From assembly GCF_010731755.1 (NCBI RefSeq), contig NZ_AP022589.1, positions 372,001 through 436,000 on the forward strand: a stretch of DNA of 64,000 nt. The letters are read 5' to 3'. Both the position numbers and the translations under genes were made by a program. Source of the DNA: Mycolicibacter minnesotensis. Its GTDB lineage: Bacteria; Actinomycetota; Actinomycetes; Mycobacteriales; Mycobacteriaceae. The notes beneath the pieces are model-generated. The model did no database searches and had not been told where the DNA came from. It saw nothing but the letters and a program-made list of their open reading frames with translations. Positions 1-12,515 of this stretch are shown here, in pieces. Within the stretch, counting starts at the first letter, position 1. The number at the start of each line of letters is the position of its first letter.

Positions 1-153
1 GGGGTTGGACCGGGTCTGGTTGATCTGCGCGGCGATGTCGGGACGACGTGCCCACAGCCTGACCTGACTGCCGGCGTCGGCGAGTACCTTGGCCAAGGCC
101 GTGCCCCACGCGCCTGCACCCATCACCGCGACAGTGCCCTCAGTGCCGGCCAT
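1..153 (-). CDS. gpsA: glycerol-3-phosphate dehydrogenase, N-terminal part
   Basis: Only the first 51 codons lie in the window; the gene runs off the left edge. The start codon is ATG at 153-151. The protein begins with an NAD(P)-binding Rossmann motif, [10 protein letters not shown], followed by a strand-turn-strand pattern ending in LWARR, which is typical of GpsA. The family reduces dihydroxyacetone phosphate to glycerol-3-phosphate for phospholipid synthesis in the cytoplasm. Its position, divergent from cofC, matches the Rv2982c-Rv2983 arrangement of M. tuberculosis. Identity is fairly secure from motif plus context, although most of the protein is not visible. Confidence 0.85.
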   Translation of the reverse strand, partial: MAGTEGTVAVMGAGAWGTALAKVLADAGSQVRLWARRPDIAAQINQTRSNP

Positions 154-185
154 CGCACACCACCTCCCTGTAAGCGCATCACCCT

Positions 186-3194
<3,009 letters not shown>

Positions 3195-3245
3195 CGCCAT
3201 GCCCAAGCCGTCCGCGTAGCCCCAATTGACCTGCAGGAGTGCAAG

Positions 3246-4178
3246 GTGCTCGAAACGACAGTCGCGGAAGGCTCTGAGGCCACCGGCAAGCTGGTCCATG
3301 CCGCGGGCGCGGTGCTGTGGAGGCACCGACGCAATGCTGTCGAAGTCGCTCTCATCCACCGGCCGCGTTACGACGACTGGTCACTGCCCAAGGGCAAGGT
3401 GGATCCCGGTGAGACCGAGCCCGTGACGGCCGTGCGCGAGATTCTGGAAGAGACCGGCCAACACGCGCACCTGGGCCGTCGGCTGGGGGCGGTCAGCTAT
3501 CCGGTAACCCAAGGCCTCAAAAAGGTGCGGTATTGGAGCGCGCGTGCGCTCGGCGGCGACTTCGTGCCCAATCACGAAGTCGATGATCTCGTCTGGCTAC
3601 CGATCGAGGCCGCAATGAAGGAATTGCAGTACGCCTTCGATCGGAAGATCTTGCGGCGGTTCGCCAAGAAGCCCGCCGATACCGACACGGTGTTGATCGT
3701 CCGGCACGGCGCTGCCGGGCGCCGGTCGCGGTTCTCCGGCGACGACCGTCTTCGACCGCTGGACAAAACGGGCCGCGCCCAGGCGGAGGCGCTCACCGAT
3801 CAACTGCTGGCCTTCGGCGCCACCTCGGTCTATGCCGCCGACCGAGTGCGCTGTGAACAGAGCGTGGAACCCCTCGCTGCTGAGCTGGGGGTGGCAATAC
3901 ACAACGAGCCGGCCCTGACCGAGGAGTCCTACGCCGACAACCCCAAACGGGCCCGTCGCAGGGTGCTCGAGATCGCCGGACTTGCCGGTACACCGGTTAT
4001 TTGCACACAGGGCAAGGTGATTCCGGACTTGATCGCGTGGTGGTGTGAACGCGATGGGATCAGCCCTGACAAATCACGCAACCGCAAGGGCAGCACTTGG
4101 GTGTTGTCCCTGTCGAACGGCCGTCTGATCGCCGCCGATCATCTCGGTAGTCCACTGGCGGCACGCGTACTGGCCTGA
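3246..4178 (+). CDS. mutT1: MutT1: Nudix hydrolase fused to histidine phosphatase domain
   Basis: This 310-residue, two-domain protein has an N-terminal Nudix domain with its box at residues 50-72 (GKVDPGE, then REILEETG). The C-terminal half starts a histidine-phosphatase fold at VRHGA, with the catalytic His at 154. In mycobacteria MutT1 (Rv2985) removes oxidised guanine nucleotides and hydrolyses diadenosine polyphosphates. The start is GTG at 3246, preceded by GCAGGAG at good spacing. It lies 51 bases after ppk and ends next to a strong hairpin shared with hupB. The fused architecture is characteristic of actinobacteria, so the assignment is firm. Confidence 0.95.
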   Translation: MLETTVAEGSEATGKLVHAAGAVLWRHRRNAVEVALIHRPRYDDWSLPKGKVDPGETEPVTAVREILEETGQHAHLGRRLGAVSYPVTQGLKKVRYWSARALGGDFVPNHEVDDLVWLPIEAAMKELQYAFDRKILRRFAKKPADTDTVLIVRHGAAGRRSRFSGDDRLRPLDKTGRAQAEALTDQLLAFGATSVYAADRVRCEQSVEPLAAELGVAIHNEPALTEESYADNPKRARRRVLEIAGLAGTPVICTQGKVIPDLIAWWCERDGISPDKSRNRKGSTWVLSLSNGRLIAADHLGSPLAARVLA

Positions 4179-4182
4179 ACGA

Positions 4183-4217
4183 CCGAGCGCCGCGGGGTTG
4201 GACCCCGCGGCGCTCGG
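4183..4217. terminator. bidirectional hairpin between mutT1 and hupB
   Basis: A perfect 16-base inverted repeat (CCGAGCGCCGCGGGGT and its complement) with a 3-base loop sits between the two convergent stop codons. It has no long T run, which is common for mycobacterial terminators. Confidence 0.8.
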
Positions 4218-4237
4218 CTGTTCGTTGCTACGACCGG

Positions 4238-4957
4238 CTATTTGCGGCCCTTGCGGGCCGGGGCCTTGGTGGCCTTCTTGGCCGGAGCCTTGGCGACGAC
4301 CTTCTTGGCCGGAGCCTTGGTCGCTACCTTCTTAGCCACAACCTTCTTGGCCGGAGCCTTAGTGGCTGCCTTCTTCGCCACGACCTTCTTGGCCGGAGCC
4401 TTGGCGACGACCTTCTTGGCCGGAGCCTTGGTCGCTACCTTCTTAGCCACAACCTTCTTGGCCGGAGCCTTAGTGGCTGCCTTCTTGGCCACGACCTTCT
4501 TGGCCGGAGCCTTGGTCGCAGCGGCCTTGGTCGCCTTGGTCGCCTTTGTTGCCTTGGCGACGGTCTTCTTCGCGGCGGCCTTGGTGGCCTTCTTGGCGGG
4601 GGCCTTCTTGGCGGCCTTCGCGGCAGTTGCACTGGCGCCCGCACCACGCTTGACGGCGAGACCCTCGGACGGGACACGCTGTGCGCCCGAAACAATTGCC
4701 TTGAACTGCGCACCGGGCCGGAACGCGGGAACGGACGTCGGCTTCACCTTGACCGTTTCACCGGTGCGGGGATTGCGGGCCACGCGCGCGGCGCGACGAC
4801 GACGCTCAAAGACGCCGAACCCGGTGATGGTGACGCTCTCACCCTTGTGGACGGCGCGCACAATGGCATTGACGAAATGCTCGACGGCCTCGGTCGCCGA
4901 CCGACGGTCGGTGTCCAATTCCTTTGTGAGCACCTCGATGAGCTCTGCTTTGTTCAT
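4238..4957 (-). CDS. hupB: nucleoid-associated protein HU with long basic tail
   Basis: This 239-residue protein has a normal HU DNA-binding domain at residues 1-90 ([10 protein letters not shown], then [25 protein letters not shown]) and a mycobacterium-specific Lys/Ala/Pro tail from about residue 105. The tail resembles histone H1 and is built from [12 protein letters not shown] units. HU bends and compacts DNA, and the tail adds non-specific binding. The ATG at 4957 is preceded by GGAGGGA at ideal spacing. A 111-bp in-frame duplication sits inside the tail (see the repeat feature). Tail length varies among mycobacteria, so this is not necessarily damage. Confidence 0.97.
   Translation of the reverse strand: MNKAELIEVLTKELDTDRRSATEAVEHFVNAIVRAVHKGESVTITGFGVFERRRRAARVARNPRTGETVKVKPTSVPAFRPGAQFKAIVSGAQRVPSEGLAVKRGAGASATAAKAAKKAPAKKATKAAAKKTVAKATKATKATKAAATKAPAKKVVAKKAATKAPAKKVVAKKVATKAPAKKVVAKAPAKKVVAKKAATKAPAKKVVAKKVATKAPAKKVVAKAPAKKATKAPARKGRK
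4274..4495 (-). repeat. 111-bp tandem duplication in the hupB tail
   Basis: Bases 4274-4384 and 4385-4495 are nearly identical; the clearest difference is CTTCTTC versus CTTCTTG near 4376 and 4487. Each copy encodes 37 residues of [13 protein letters not shown] pattern, and part of the unit continues beyond the second copy. The near-identity at synonymous positions indicates a recent duplication. Confidence 0.85.
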
Positions 4958-5145
4958 CCAATCCCTCCGAGACCAGTGGCCCTACTTGAGCCGACTAGAG
5001 CACACGGTAAACCCTGATAGCACTGATATCCAAGAGCCACGCGCAATTTCAGATGAGATTATGGGCGAATTCGGCAATCCGGTTACCGCCCTTGGGCGCT
5101 GACGAGAGCGCCATGAAGACCGGAATTAAGCTCCGGCACAGGCCC

Positions 5146-5742
5146 TCAAGAAGTGAGCAGTGTGCGCGGTTTCCAGTCCGGACGAGCCGCTTCGAAAGAA
5201 TCGATCTCATCGAGTTTCCGCAGCGTAAGGCCTATATCGTCAAGGCCTTCGGACAGTCGCCAGGCGGTGTAATCGTCAATCGTGAACGCCACCACCACTG
5301 TTCCTGCGGTGATATTCCGATCTTGAAGATTGACAGTGATTTCCAGCCCGGGGCTCTGCTCGATAACTTTCCACAGCAGTTCCACATCATCTTGAGCAAC
5401 CTGGGCTGCCAGCAGGCCGGCCTTGCCGGCATTGCCGCGGAAGATGTCGGCGAACCGCGAGGAGATCACCACCCGGAACCCGTAGTCGAGCAGCGCCCAC
5501 ACCGCGTGTTCGCGCGACGACCCGGTACCGAAGTCCGGCCCGGCCACCAGCACCGAACCCTGGTCGAAAGGGCTGAGATTCAGCACGAAGGACGGATCGG
5601 TGCGCCACGTGGCGAACAGGCCGTCCTCAAATCCTGTCCGAGTGATCCGCTTCAAATAGACCGCAGGAATGATCTGGTCGGTGTCGACATTGGACCGCCG
5701 CAGCGGTACTCCGATTCCGGTATGAGTGCGGAAAGCTTCCAT
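5146..5742 (-). CDS. leuD: 3-isopropylmalate dehydratase small subunit
   Basis: This 198-residue protein is the swivelling small subunit of isopropylmalate isomerase, which acts in leucine synthesis. Family signatures are [18 protein letters not shown] near residue 14 and the GSSREHA motif near residue 73. It follows leuC by 28 bases on the same strand, so the two subunits are made together. The length matches the bacterial family. Control is probably through the operator and IclR gene upstream of leuC. Confidence 0.97.
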   Translation of the reverse strand: MEAFRTHTGIGVPLRRSNVDTDQIIPAVYLKRITRTGFEDGLFATWRTDPSFVLNLSPFDQGSVLVAGPDFGTGSSREHAVWALLDYGFRVVISSRFADIFRGNAGKAGLLAAQVAQDDVELLWKVIEQSPGLEITVNLQDRNITAGTVVVAFTIDDYTAWRLSEGLDDIGLTLRKLDEIDSFEAARPDWKPRTLLTS

Positions 5743-5770
5743 GACTAGGCTCCTTTAAATACCGTGGCGG

Positions 5771-7189
5771 TCAGTTCAAGTCAGCGGGGGACGACAACGT
5801 CCCGCGGACGGCGGTGGCGGCGGCTACCACCGGCGACACCAGATGGGTCCGCCCCCCCTTGCCCTGCCGCCCCTCGAAATTGCGGTTGGAGGTCGACGCC
5901 GACCGCTGTCCCGGTTCCAGCTGATCCGGGTTCATCCCCAGACACATCGAGCAGCCGGGTTGGCGCCATTCGGCTCCCGCGGCGGTGAAAACCTCCGCAA
6001 GCCCTTCATCTTCGGCCTGATTGCGAACCCGCATGGAACCCGGAACCACAAGCATCCGCACCCCTTCGGCGACCTGACGTCCGCGCAGCACACCGGCCAC
6101 CGCCCGCAGGTCCTCGATGCGGCCGTTCGTGCAGGAACCGACGAAGACGGTGTCCACCGCGACGTCGCGCATCGGCATCCCCGGCGCAAGGTCCATGTAG
6201 GCCAACGCCTTCTCCGCGGCGCGCCGCTCATCCTCGTCGTGAATCGACTCCGGGTCGGGCACCGTTGCCCCGAGCGGGATTCCCTGACCAGGGTTGGTAC
6301 CCCACGTCACAAAAGGTGTCAGCGCGTCCGCATCCAGGTAGACCTCGGTGTCGAAGACGGCCCCGGGGTCGGTGCGAAGGCTGCTCCAATACGCCACCGC
6401 GGCGTCCCAATCCGCGCCGGACGGCGCGTGCGGCCGGCCCCGCAGATACTCATAGGTGGTCTCATCGGGAGCAACCATGCCGGCTCGGGCGCCGGCCTCA
6501 ATGCTCATATTGCAGACCGTCATCCGGGCCTCCATCGACAGTGCCTCGATAGCGCTGCCGCGGTACTCGATGACATAGCCCTGGCCGCCGCCGGTGCCGA
6601 TCTGGGCGATCACGGCCAAGATGATGTCCTTGGCCGTCACCCCGTCGGCGAGCTGCCCGTCGACGTTGACCGCCATGGTCTTAAAAGGCTTCAGCGGCAG
6701 CGTCTGGGTGGCCAGCACGTGCTCGACCTCGGAAGTGCCGATACCCATTGCCAGCGCGCCGAATGCGCCGTGGGTGGAGGTGTGACTGTCACCGCAGACC
6801 ACCGTGGTGCCGGGTTGGGTGAGACCCAACTGCGGCCCGATGATGTGCACGATGCCCTGATCGATATCACCCATGGGGTGCAACCGGATACCGAACTCGG
6901 CGCAGTTGTGCCGCAACGTCTCGACCTGGGTCCGTGACACCGGGTCCGCGATCGGCTTGTCGATGTCGGCAGTCGGGACGTTGTGGTCTTCCGTGGCGAT
7001 GGTCAGATCCGGGCGCCGGACGGGGCGGCCGGCGAGCCGCAGGCCTTCGAACGCCTGCGGACTGGTGACTTCGTGGACCAGGTGCAGATCGATGTAGATG
7101 AGGTCAGGTTCGGTCCCACCGCCGGAGACCACCACGTGGTCCGCCCAGACCTTCTCGGCCAGGGTGCGAGGCTGCTCGGTCTTGGACAT
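5771..7189 (-). CDS. leuC: 3-isopropylmalate dehydratase large subunit
   Basis: This 472-residue aconitase-family protein carries the [4Fe-4S] cluster. The cluster cysteines are in [10 protein letters not shown] and [17 protein letters not shown] and [14 protein letters not shown] are further signatures. With LeuD it isomerises 2-isopropylmalate to 3-isopropylmalate. ATG at 7189 was chosen because a GGGGATGG stretch lies just upstream; ATG at 7198 is also possible. The gene diverges from an IclR-type regulator, and an almost perfect 17-base palindrome lies between them. Confidence 0.96.
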   Translation of the reverse strand: MSKTEQPRTLAEKVWADHVVVSGGGTEPDLIYIDLHLVHEVTSPQAFEGLRLAGRPVRRPDLTIATEDHNVPTADIDKPIADPVSRTQVETLRHNCAEFGIRLHPMGDIDQGIVHIIGPQLGLTQPGTTVVCGDSHTSTHGAFGALAMGIGTSEVEHVLATQTLPLKPFKTMAVNVDGQLADGVTAKDIILAVIAQIGTGGGQGYVIEYRGSAIEALSMEARMTVCNMSIEAGARAGMVAPDETTYEYLRGRPHAPSGADWDAAVAYWSSLRTDPGAVFDTEVYLDADALTPFVTWGTNPGQGIPLGATVPDPESIHDEDERRAAEKALAYMDLAPGMPMRDVAVDTVFVGSCTNGRIEDLRAVAGVLRGRQVAEGVRMLVVPGSMRVRNQAEDEGLAEVFTAAGAEWRQPGCSMCLGMNPDQLEPGQRSASTSNRNFEGRQGKGGRTHLVSPVVAAATAVRGTLSSPADLN

Positions 7190-7212
7190 TGCTGCCATCC
7201 CCAATCTTTACC

Positions 7213-7229
7213 GTCTTACATTGTGAGAC
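7213..7229. promoter_or_regulatory. candidate LtbR-type operator between leuC and iclR
   Basis: GTCTTACATTGTGAGAC is palindromic except for two positions around the centre base and sits in the 54-base gap between the divergent leuC and IclR starts. IclR proteins often bind such sites and autoregulate. In Corynebacterium glutamicum the IclR protein LtbR controls leuB and leuCD. Binding here is inferred, not shown. Confidence 0.6.
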
Positions 7230-7243
7230 GCTAGTATCTGTAT

Positions 7244-7945
7244 ATGGGACAGCATAGCGGCATCGGCGTTCTGGACAAAGCCCTGGCGGTACTGCATTCC
7301 GTGGCCGAATCGCCCTGCGGCCTTGCTGAACTGTGCGACCGGACCGGACTGCCGCGCGCCACCGCACACCGGCTGGCGGCGGGCCTGGAAACCCACCGGC
7401 TGCTCGGACGCGACACCGAGGGCCGTTGGCAGATCGGCCCCGCGGTGAGCGAACTGGCGGCCCGCGGCGACGATCCACTCCGAGCGGCCGGTGCAGCGGT
7501 GTTGCCCCGACTGCGGGAGATCACGGGAGAAAGCGTGCAGCTGTATCGCCGAGAGGGCAACGAGCGGGTCTGCGTCGCGGCATTGGAACCGCCCGCCGGT
7601 CTGCGCGACACGGTTCCGGTGGGTGCGCGGCTACCGATGACCGCAGGTTCGGGCGCCAAAGTGCTGCTGGCCTATGCCGATGCCGCCGTTCAACAGGAGG
7701 TGTTGATGGCGGCCAAGTTCACCGGTCGCACCTTGTCGGACGTTCGTCGCCGGGGCTGGGCGCAAAGCGTCGCAGAACGCGAGCCTGGGGTGGCCAGTGT
7801 GTCGGCTCCAGTACGCGATCAGCGGGGCACGGTGGTCGCGGCGATCTCGGTGTCGGGACCCATCGACCGGATGGGGCCCCGCCCGGGCGCACGCTGGGCT
7901 GCCGACCTGCTCGCCGCGGCCGGCGCGGTCTCCGAGAGGCTCTAG
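7244..7945 (+). CDS. IclR-family regulator, probable leucine-operon repressor
   Basis: This 233-residue protein has an N-terminal winged helix-turn-helix (residues about 8-65, including LAELCDRTGLPRATAHRLAAGL) and a C-terminal IclR effector domain. It is the positional equivalent of Rv2989 and of C. glutamicum LtbR, which represses leucine synthesis and affects tryptophan synthesis. Its divergent position next to leuCD and the shared palindrome support that role. ATG at 7244 is the only sensible start. The function is inferred from family and location. Confidence 0.85.
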   Translation: MGQHSGIGVLDKALAVLHSVAESPCGLAELCDRTGLPRATAHRLAAGLETHRLLGRDTEGRWQIGPAVSELAARGDDPLRAAGAAVLPRLREITGESVQLYRREGNERVCVAALEPPAGLRDTVPVGARLPMTAGSGAKVLLAYADAAVQQEVLMAAKFTGRTLSDVRRRGWAQSVAEREPGVASVSAPVRDQRGTVVAAISVSGPIDRMGPRPGARWAADLLAAAGAVSERL

Positions 7946-7995
7946 CCCTGCCGTCTGCTCGGCAGGGGCTCCGGACCGCCTGACAGACTGCAGAG

Positions 7996-8496
7996 ATGGG
8001 AACCAAACAGCGCGCACAGATCGTCATGACCGATGCCGAAGTCGCTGACTTCGTCATCAACCACCGGACCGGGACGCTAGCCACCATCGGGCCCGACGGG
8101 CAGCCCCACCTGACCGCGATGTGGTACGCCGTACTCGACGGCGAGATCTGGCTTGAGACCAAGGCCAAGTCCCAGAAGGCGGTCAACCTGCGCCGTGATC
8201 CACGGGTCACCTTCCTCCTGGAAGCCGGCCAGACCTACGACACCCTGCGCGGCGCGGCCTTCGAAGGGATCGCGGAGATCGTCGACGACCCGGAGGCCAT
8301 CTTTCGGGTCGGCGTCAGTGTCTGGGAGCGCTACACCGGCCCCTACACCGACGAGATGAAGCCGGGCGTGGACGCCATGATGAACAATCGGGTGGCTGTG
8401 CGCATCGTCACACGGCGTACCCGCTCATGGGACCACCGCAAGCTCGGTTTGCCGGCCATGCCGTTGTCCGGTTCCACCGCTCCGGGCAGCGAGTAA
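7996..8496 (+). CDS. F420-binding-type split-barrel flavoprotein (Rv2991-like)
   Basis: This 166-residue protein has the pyridoxamine 5'-phosphate oxidase-like split-barrel fold. Supporting segments are FVINHRTGTLATIGPDGQPH near residue 19, AMWYAVLDGEIWLET near residue 41 and KAVNLRRDPRVTFLLE near residue 60. M. tuberculosis Rv2991, in the same place, is reported to bind F420H2 but has no known reaction. It starts 50 bases after the IclR gene and is followed by a strong terminator, so it may be co-transcribed with iclR. The substrate cannot be told from sequence. Confidence 0.85.
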   Translation: MGTKQRAQIVMTDAEVADFVINHRTGTLATIGPDGQPHLTAMWYAVLDGEIWLETKAKSQKAVNLRRDPRVTFLLEAGQTYDTLRGAAFEGIAEIVDDPEAIFRVGVSVWERYTGPYTDEMKPGVDAMMNNRVAVRIVTRRTRSWDHRKLGLPAMPLSGSTAPGSE

Positions 8497-8509
8497 GCCC
8501 CGGTCAAAA

Positions 8510-8544
8510 CAAAAGGCCCGCACTGTGAATGTGCGGGCCTTTTG
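8510..8544 (+). terminator. rho-independent terminator after the Rv2991-like gene
   Basis: CAAAAGGCCCGCAC pairs perfectly with GTGCGGGCCTTTTG across a 7-base loop and ends in a T run. It lies 14 bases beyond the stop codon. It also borders the end of tRNA-Glu on the other strand and may work in both directions. Confidence 0.9.
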
Positions 8545-8549
8545 CGATG

Positions 8550-8622
8550 TACCCCCGATGGGATTCGAACCCACGCTACCGCCGTGAGAGGGCGGCGTCC
8601 TAGGCCGCTAGACGACGGGGGC
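8550..8622 (-). tRNA. tRNA-Glu (CUC anticodon)
   Basis: Read on the minus strand, the sequence folds as a 73-base cloverleaf. The acceptor arm is GCCCCCG/CGGGGGT, the anticodon stem CCGCC/GGCGG encloses loop CTCTCAC with anticodon CTC, and the T arm contains GGTTCGAATCC. CCA is not encoded. tRNA-Glu lies next to tRNA-Gln and gltX, as in other mycobacteria. Confidence 0.95.
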
Positions 8623-8695
8623 TAGAACAATTCCGGGTTGCCAGCATAACTCAACCCGTGCAGCCCGCCTAATCGCTTGCGGCGGACTGCTTTTG

Positions 8696-8767
8696 CTGGG
8701 GTACCAGGACTCGAACCTAGAATGGCGGTACCAGAAACCGCTGTGTTGCCAATTACACCATACCCCA
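8696..8767 (-). tRNA. tRNA-Gln (CUG anticodon)
   Basis: This is a 72-base cloverleaf on the minus strand. The acceptor arm is TGGGGTA/TACCCCA with discriminator G, the anticodon stem GCGGT/ACCGC encloses loop TTCTGGT with anticodon CTG, and the T arm contains GGTTCGAGTCC. Actinobacteria normally charge this tRNA with Glu and amidate it through GatCAB, whose genes are also in this window. Confidence 0.95.
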
Positions 8768-8877
8768 AAGACCAGCAAGGTCCCGGCCATTACCGCTGGT
8801 CAGAGTGCCGCTTGGACACTTCCGGCCAGCCGTTCTTGGGCCGACGAGCAGACTACCAAACTTCTAGCGCGAAGTTG

Positions 8878-10350
8878 TCATCGCGCTTGCCCAACGCCGT
8901 CTCGGGCGCTCCGCAGCCTGGTCAGGCTACGTGCCGAGCCCAGCAGTTCCAGCGACTCGAACAGCGGCGGGCTGACCAAACCGCCGGAGACCGCGACCCG
9001 AATCGGCCCGAAGGCCTTGCGCGGTTTGAGCTCCAGGCCGTCCAGGAGCGCGGCTTTGAGCGCGGCCTCGATGTTGGCGGTCGTCCACTCCCCTACGCCG
9101 TCCAGCGCAGCGATGGCGGCGTCGAGCACCGGTGCGGCGTCGGGCCCCGACTCCTTGGCAGCGGCCCGCGGGTCCAGCTCGTAGTGCTCGTCGTTGAAGA
9201 ACTTCAGCAACCCCCAGGCGTCCCCGAGCACCACGATGCGGGTCTGCACCAATGCAGCGGCCGTCGCGAAGCCGGCGTCGTCCAGGCCGGTGTCGTGTCC
9301 GTGCCCATCGAGGTAACCGCGCAACCGCGCGGTGAAGTCCTCCAGGTCCAGCAGCCGGATGTGCTCGGCATTGAGTGCATCGGCCTTCTTCTGGTCGAAA
9401 CGGGCCGGGTTGGAGTTCACGTCCACCACGTCAAAGGCGGCGACCATCTCGTCGAGGCTGAACACATCGCGGTCGTCGGCAATGGACCAGCCCAGCAGAG
9501 CCAGGTAGTTCAGCAACCCTTCGGGAATGAAGCCCCGGTCGCGGTGCGCGAACAGATTCGACTGCGGGTCCCGTTTGGACAGTTTCTTGGTGCCCTCACC
9601 CAAAACGGTTGGCAGGTGCCCGAACTCCGGGATGCGGTCGGCCACCCCGATGCGCATCAGTGCCTGGTACAGCGCGATCTGACGTGGCGTGGAGGGCAGC
9701 AGGTCTTCGCCGCGCAGCACATGGGTGATCTTCATCATGGCGTCGTCAACCGGGTTGACCAACGTGTACAGGGGATCACCATTGGCGCGGGTGAGCGCGA
9801 AGTCGGGCACCGTGCCCGCCGGAAAAGAGGTAGGTCCGCGCACCAGATCCGTCCAGCCGAGCTCGGTATCGGGCATGCGCAGGCGCACGACGGGCTTGCG
9901 GCCCTCGGCGAGATACCCGGCTCGCTGCTCTGCGGTGAGCTCGCGATCGAAGTTGTCGTACCCCAGCTTGGGGTTGCGGCCGGCGGCAAGGTGGCGGGCC
10001 TCAACTTCGTCTGGCGTCGAGAAGGCCTCATAGGCCTCCCCCGCCGCCAGCAGCTGCGCCACTACGTCCCGGTGGGTGTCGGCGCGTTCGGACTGCCGGT
10101 AGGGGCCATAGAGCCCACCCACCTCGGGCCCCTCGTCCCAGTCCAGATGCAGCCAGCGCAGCGCGTCCAGCAGCGCCAGGTAGCTTTCCTCGCTGTCACG
10201 CTCGGCGTCGGTGTCTTCCACCCGGAAGACCAAGGTGCCGCCCGTGTGGCGGGCGTAGGCCCAGTTGAACAAGGCGGTGCGAATCAGCCCGACGTGCGGC
10301 GTGCCGGTCGGCGACGGGCAGAACCGGACGCGAACACCAGATGCGGTCAC
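8878..10350 (-). CDS. gltX: glutamyl-tRNA synthetase
   Basis: This 490-residue class I aminoacyl-tRNA synthetase has the HIGH-type motif [11 protein letters not shown] near residue 10 and the KMSKS-type motif KLSKR near residue 250. It charges tRNA-Glu and, in actinobacteria, probably tRNA-Gln, which is then corrected by GatCAB. GTG at 10350 was chosen: the protein then begins [14 protein letters not shown], the usual N-terminus, and it overlaps the upstream gene's stop. It is transcribed with the fumarylacetoacetase-like gene. Confidence 0.96.
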   Translation of the reverse strand: MTASGVRVRFCPSPTGTPHVGLIRTALFNWAYARHTGGTLVFRVEDTDAERDSEESYLALLDALRWLHLDWDEGPEVGGLYGPYRQSERADTHRDVVAQLLAAGEAYEAFSTPDEVEARHLAAGRNPKLGYDNFDRELTAEQRAGYLAEGRKPVVRLRMPDTELGWTDLVRGPTSFPAGTVPDFALTRANGDPLYTLVNPVDDAMMKITHVLRGEDLLPSTPRQIALYQALMRIGVADRIPEFGHLPTVLGEGTKKLSKRDPQSNLFAHRDRGFIPEGLLNYLALLGWSIADDRDVFSLDEMVAAFDVVDVNSNPARFDQKKADALNAEHIRLLDLEDFTARLRGYLDGHGHDTGLDDAGFATAAALVQTRIVVLGDAWGLLKFFNDEHYELDPRAAAKESGPDAAPVLDAAIAALDGVGEWTTANIEAALKAALLDGLELKPRKAFGPIRVAVSGGLVSPPLFESLELLGSARSLTRLRSARDGVGQAR

Positions 10351-11135
10351 GACTTTCCTTTGCGAATTACCGGATTGGACAGAGTGCCAATGCCTTCGAT
10401 GGAGATGGACACGGTGTCGCCGTGCTCGATGGGACCGACACCGTCGGGGGTGCCGGTAAGGATGATGTCGCCGGGCAGCAGTGTCATCACCGCGGAGATC
10501 CACTCCACGATGGCACCGACGTCGTGCATCATCAGCGAGGTCCGACTGTCCTGCTTGACCACCCCGTTGACCTCGGTCCGGATGGCCAGGTCGGCCGGGT
10601 CGAGGTCGGTGACGATCCACGGTCCGACCGGGCAGAAGGTGTCATGCCCCTTGGCCCGGGTCCACTGCCCGTCGGACTTCTGCTGATCACGGGCGGACAC
10701 GTCGTTGCCGATCGTGTAGCCCAAGATGTTGTCTTTGGCGCGCGCGGCCGGAACGTCTTTGCACGGACGCGAGATGACCACGGCCAGCTCCCCTTCGAAG
10801 TGGACCGGGGAAGCGTTGGCGGGCAGCTGAATCGGAACATTGGGGCCGATGATGGCGGTGTTGGGCTTGAGGAACATCATCGGATTGGCTGGTGGGGAGC
10901 CACCCATTTCGGCGATGTGGGCCGCATAGTTCTTGCCGATGCAGACCACCTTGCTGGCCAGAATCGGGGCGAGCAGACGCACATCGGCCAGCGGCCAGGA
11001 CCTGCCGGTGAACTCCGGTGTGCCGAAGGGATGCTCGGCGATCTCGCGGGCGGTCATCTCATGTGGCCGGTCGGGGTCTCCCTCAAGGCTGACGAAGGCG
11101 ACACCGTCCGGGCTGGCAATTCGACCTAGGCGCAT
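10347..11135 (-). CDS. fumarylacetoacetate hydrolase-family protein (Rv2993c-like)
   Basis: This 262-residue protein has the FAH catalytic domain. ICGKNYAAH-type sequence ([15 protein letters not shown]) near residue 78, the metal-binding FEGELAVVI and DVSARDQQ are typical of bacterial hydratase, isomerase or decarboxylase members of the family. It probably acts on a 2-oxo or enol carboxylic acid, with Mg as cofactor. The start ATG at 11135 gives [11 protein letters not shown], as in Rv2993c. Its stop overlaps the gltX start by four bases. Longer upstream reading frames are not supported. The exact substrate is unknown. Confidence 0.87.
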   Translation of the reverse strand: MRLGRIASPDGVAFVSLEGDPDRPHEMTAREIAEHPFGTPEFTGRSWPLADVRLLAPILASKVVCIGKNYAAHIAEMGGSPPANPMMFLKPNTAIIGPNVPIQLPANASPVHFEGELAVVISRPCKDVPAARAKDNILGYTIGNDVSARDQQKSDGQWTRAKGHDTFCPVGPWIVTDLDPADLAIRTEVNGVVKQDSRTSLMMHDVGAIVEWISAVMTLLPGDIILTGTPDGVGPIEHGDTVSISIEGIGTLSNPVIRKGKS

Positions 11136-11165
11136 TCGAGCAAGCCTAATCAACCAGGACAACTT

Positions 11166-11200
11166 GATCTCCAGCGCGGCCGAGCCGGGCGAAGGCATCC
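11166..11200. repeat. diverged copy of dispersed GC-rich repeat core
   Basis: The stretch GCGCGGCCGAGCCGGGCGAA, flanked by GATC and GCATCC, resembles the repeat core at 186-290 with a few changes. It lies in the 96-base gap between the divergent FAH and transporter genes. Confidence 0.45.
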
Positions 11201-11231
11201 CTGGTCGGCGGGGCTGTGGAAACATAGCCGG

Positions 11232-12488
11232 ATGTCTACCGAGCCGATCGGTACGGCCGCTCGCTGGTCGGTGGTGATCGTCGCGCTGATCGCCACGTTG
11301 TGCTCGTTCGTCTTCATCAACGGCATCGCCTTTGTCATCCCGATGCTGGAGACCAAGCGCGAGACCAACCTGGCGATGGCGGGCCTGCTGGCCTCGATGC
11401 CCAGTTTCGGCATGGTGCTGACATTGTTCGCCTGGGGCGCCCTGCTGGACCGCATCGGCGAGCGAATCGTGCTGACCATCGGCTCGGCGCTGACCGCCTT
11501 GGCAACATTCGCGGCCGCTTCCATGCAATCGCTGGTCGGGGTCGGTGCATTCCTGTTTTTGGGGGGAATGGCGGCCGCCAGCGCCAACAGCGCCAGTGGG
11601 CGGCTGGTGACGGGTTGGTTTCCGCCCCACCATCGCGGCCTGGTGATGGGCATCCGCCAGACCGCGCAGCCGTTGGGTATCGCGTTGGGGGCCGCAGTGA
11701 TTCCCGAGTTGGCCGAGCACGGACTGGCACGTGCACTGATGTTCCCGGCGACGCTGTGCGCGGTGTCGGCGGTGGCATGTGTGATCGGGGTGGTCGATCC
11801 GCCACGTGCGCCCCGTTCGGCGGCCACCGGCGCCGAACTGGCCAATCCCTACAGCGGCTCGAAGGTGCTGTGGCGCATTCACGTGTCGTCTGCGCTGCTG
11901 ATGGTTCCGCAATGCGTGCTCGCGACGTTCATGCTGGTCTGGCTGATCGTCGACACGCACTGGTCGATCGCCGCGGCGGGCGGGCTGGTGACGGTCTCGC
12001 AGCTGCTCGGCGCCGCGGGCCGGGTGGCGGCCGGCCGATGGTCGGACCGGGTGCGGTCTCGGCTGCGGCCCATCCGCAGCCTCGCAGTCGCCGGAGCATT
12101 GGCGATGCTGGCACTGGGGGCCGCCGATCACGCACATTCCCATGTCGCCGAGGCAGTGATGGTCGTTGCCGCGGTGATCACCGTGCTGGACAACGGATTG
12201 GCTTCCACCGCGGTCGCGGAGATCGCCGGGCCGTATTGGAGCGGTCGCGCGCTGGGCATCCAGAACACCACCCAGCGGCTAACGGCAGGGATCGCGCCCC
12301 CGATATTCGGTGCGCTGATCGGCACTGTCGGCTATCCGCTGGCTTTTGCGCTGTGTGGACTGTTTCCGCTGGCCGCACTGCGATTGGTACCGGTGAGCGC
12401 CGAGCCCCAAGGGCGCAGTGTTCGCGAGGCGCGGCGAACCCTGCGAGTGCCGCCCGGACCGCCGCCCACCCCGCCGCCGCCACCCTGA
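11232..12488 (+). CDS. major facilitator superfamily transporter (Rv2994-like)
   Basis: This 418-residue membrane protein has about twelve hydrophobic segments in two halves, with an RIGERIV loop after the second segment and WSDRVRSRLRPIRS in the second half, as in MFS drug or metabolite exporters. The last 30 residues are Pro-rich and probably cytosolic. The order FAH-MFS matches Rv2993c-Rv2994. ATG at 11232 gives a short cytoplasmic start before the first helix. The substrate is not evident. The accessory island begins directly after it. Confidence 0.85.
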   Translation: MSTEPIGTAARWSVVIVALIATLCSFVFINGIAFVIPMLETKRETNLAMAGLLASMPSFGMVLTLFAWGALLDRIGERIVLTIGSALTALATFAAASMQSLVGVGAFLFLGGMAAASANSASGRLVTGWFPPHHRGLVMGIRQTAQPLGIALGAAVIPELAEHGLARALMFPATLCAVSAVACVIGVVDPPRAPRSAATGAELANPYSGSKVLWRIHVSSALLMVPQCVLATFMLVWLIVDTHWSIAAAGGLVTVSQLLGAAGRVAAGRWSDRVRSRLRPIRSLAVAGALAMLALGAADHAHSHVAEAVMVVAAVITVLDNGLASTAVAEIAGPYWSGRALGIQNTTQRLTAGIAPPIFGALIGTVGYPLAFALCGLFPLAALRLVPVSAEPQGRSVREARRTLRVPPGPPPTPPPPP

Positions 12489-12515
12489 GGTCTGGCGCCA
12501 CGTACCGTCGAAACG

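Noticed and set aside
8677-10686. 669-codon frame opposite gltX
   Set aside because: It runs across a tRNA gene and the reverse of gltX, has no ribosome-binding site and no protein motifs.
10347-12143. N-terminally extended FAH protein of 598 residues
   Set aside because: The extra part is antisense to the transporter gene and low in complexity. The normal FAH start at 11135 is clear.
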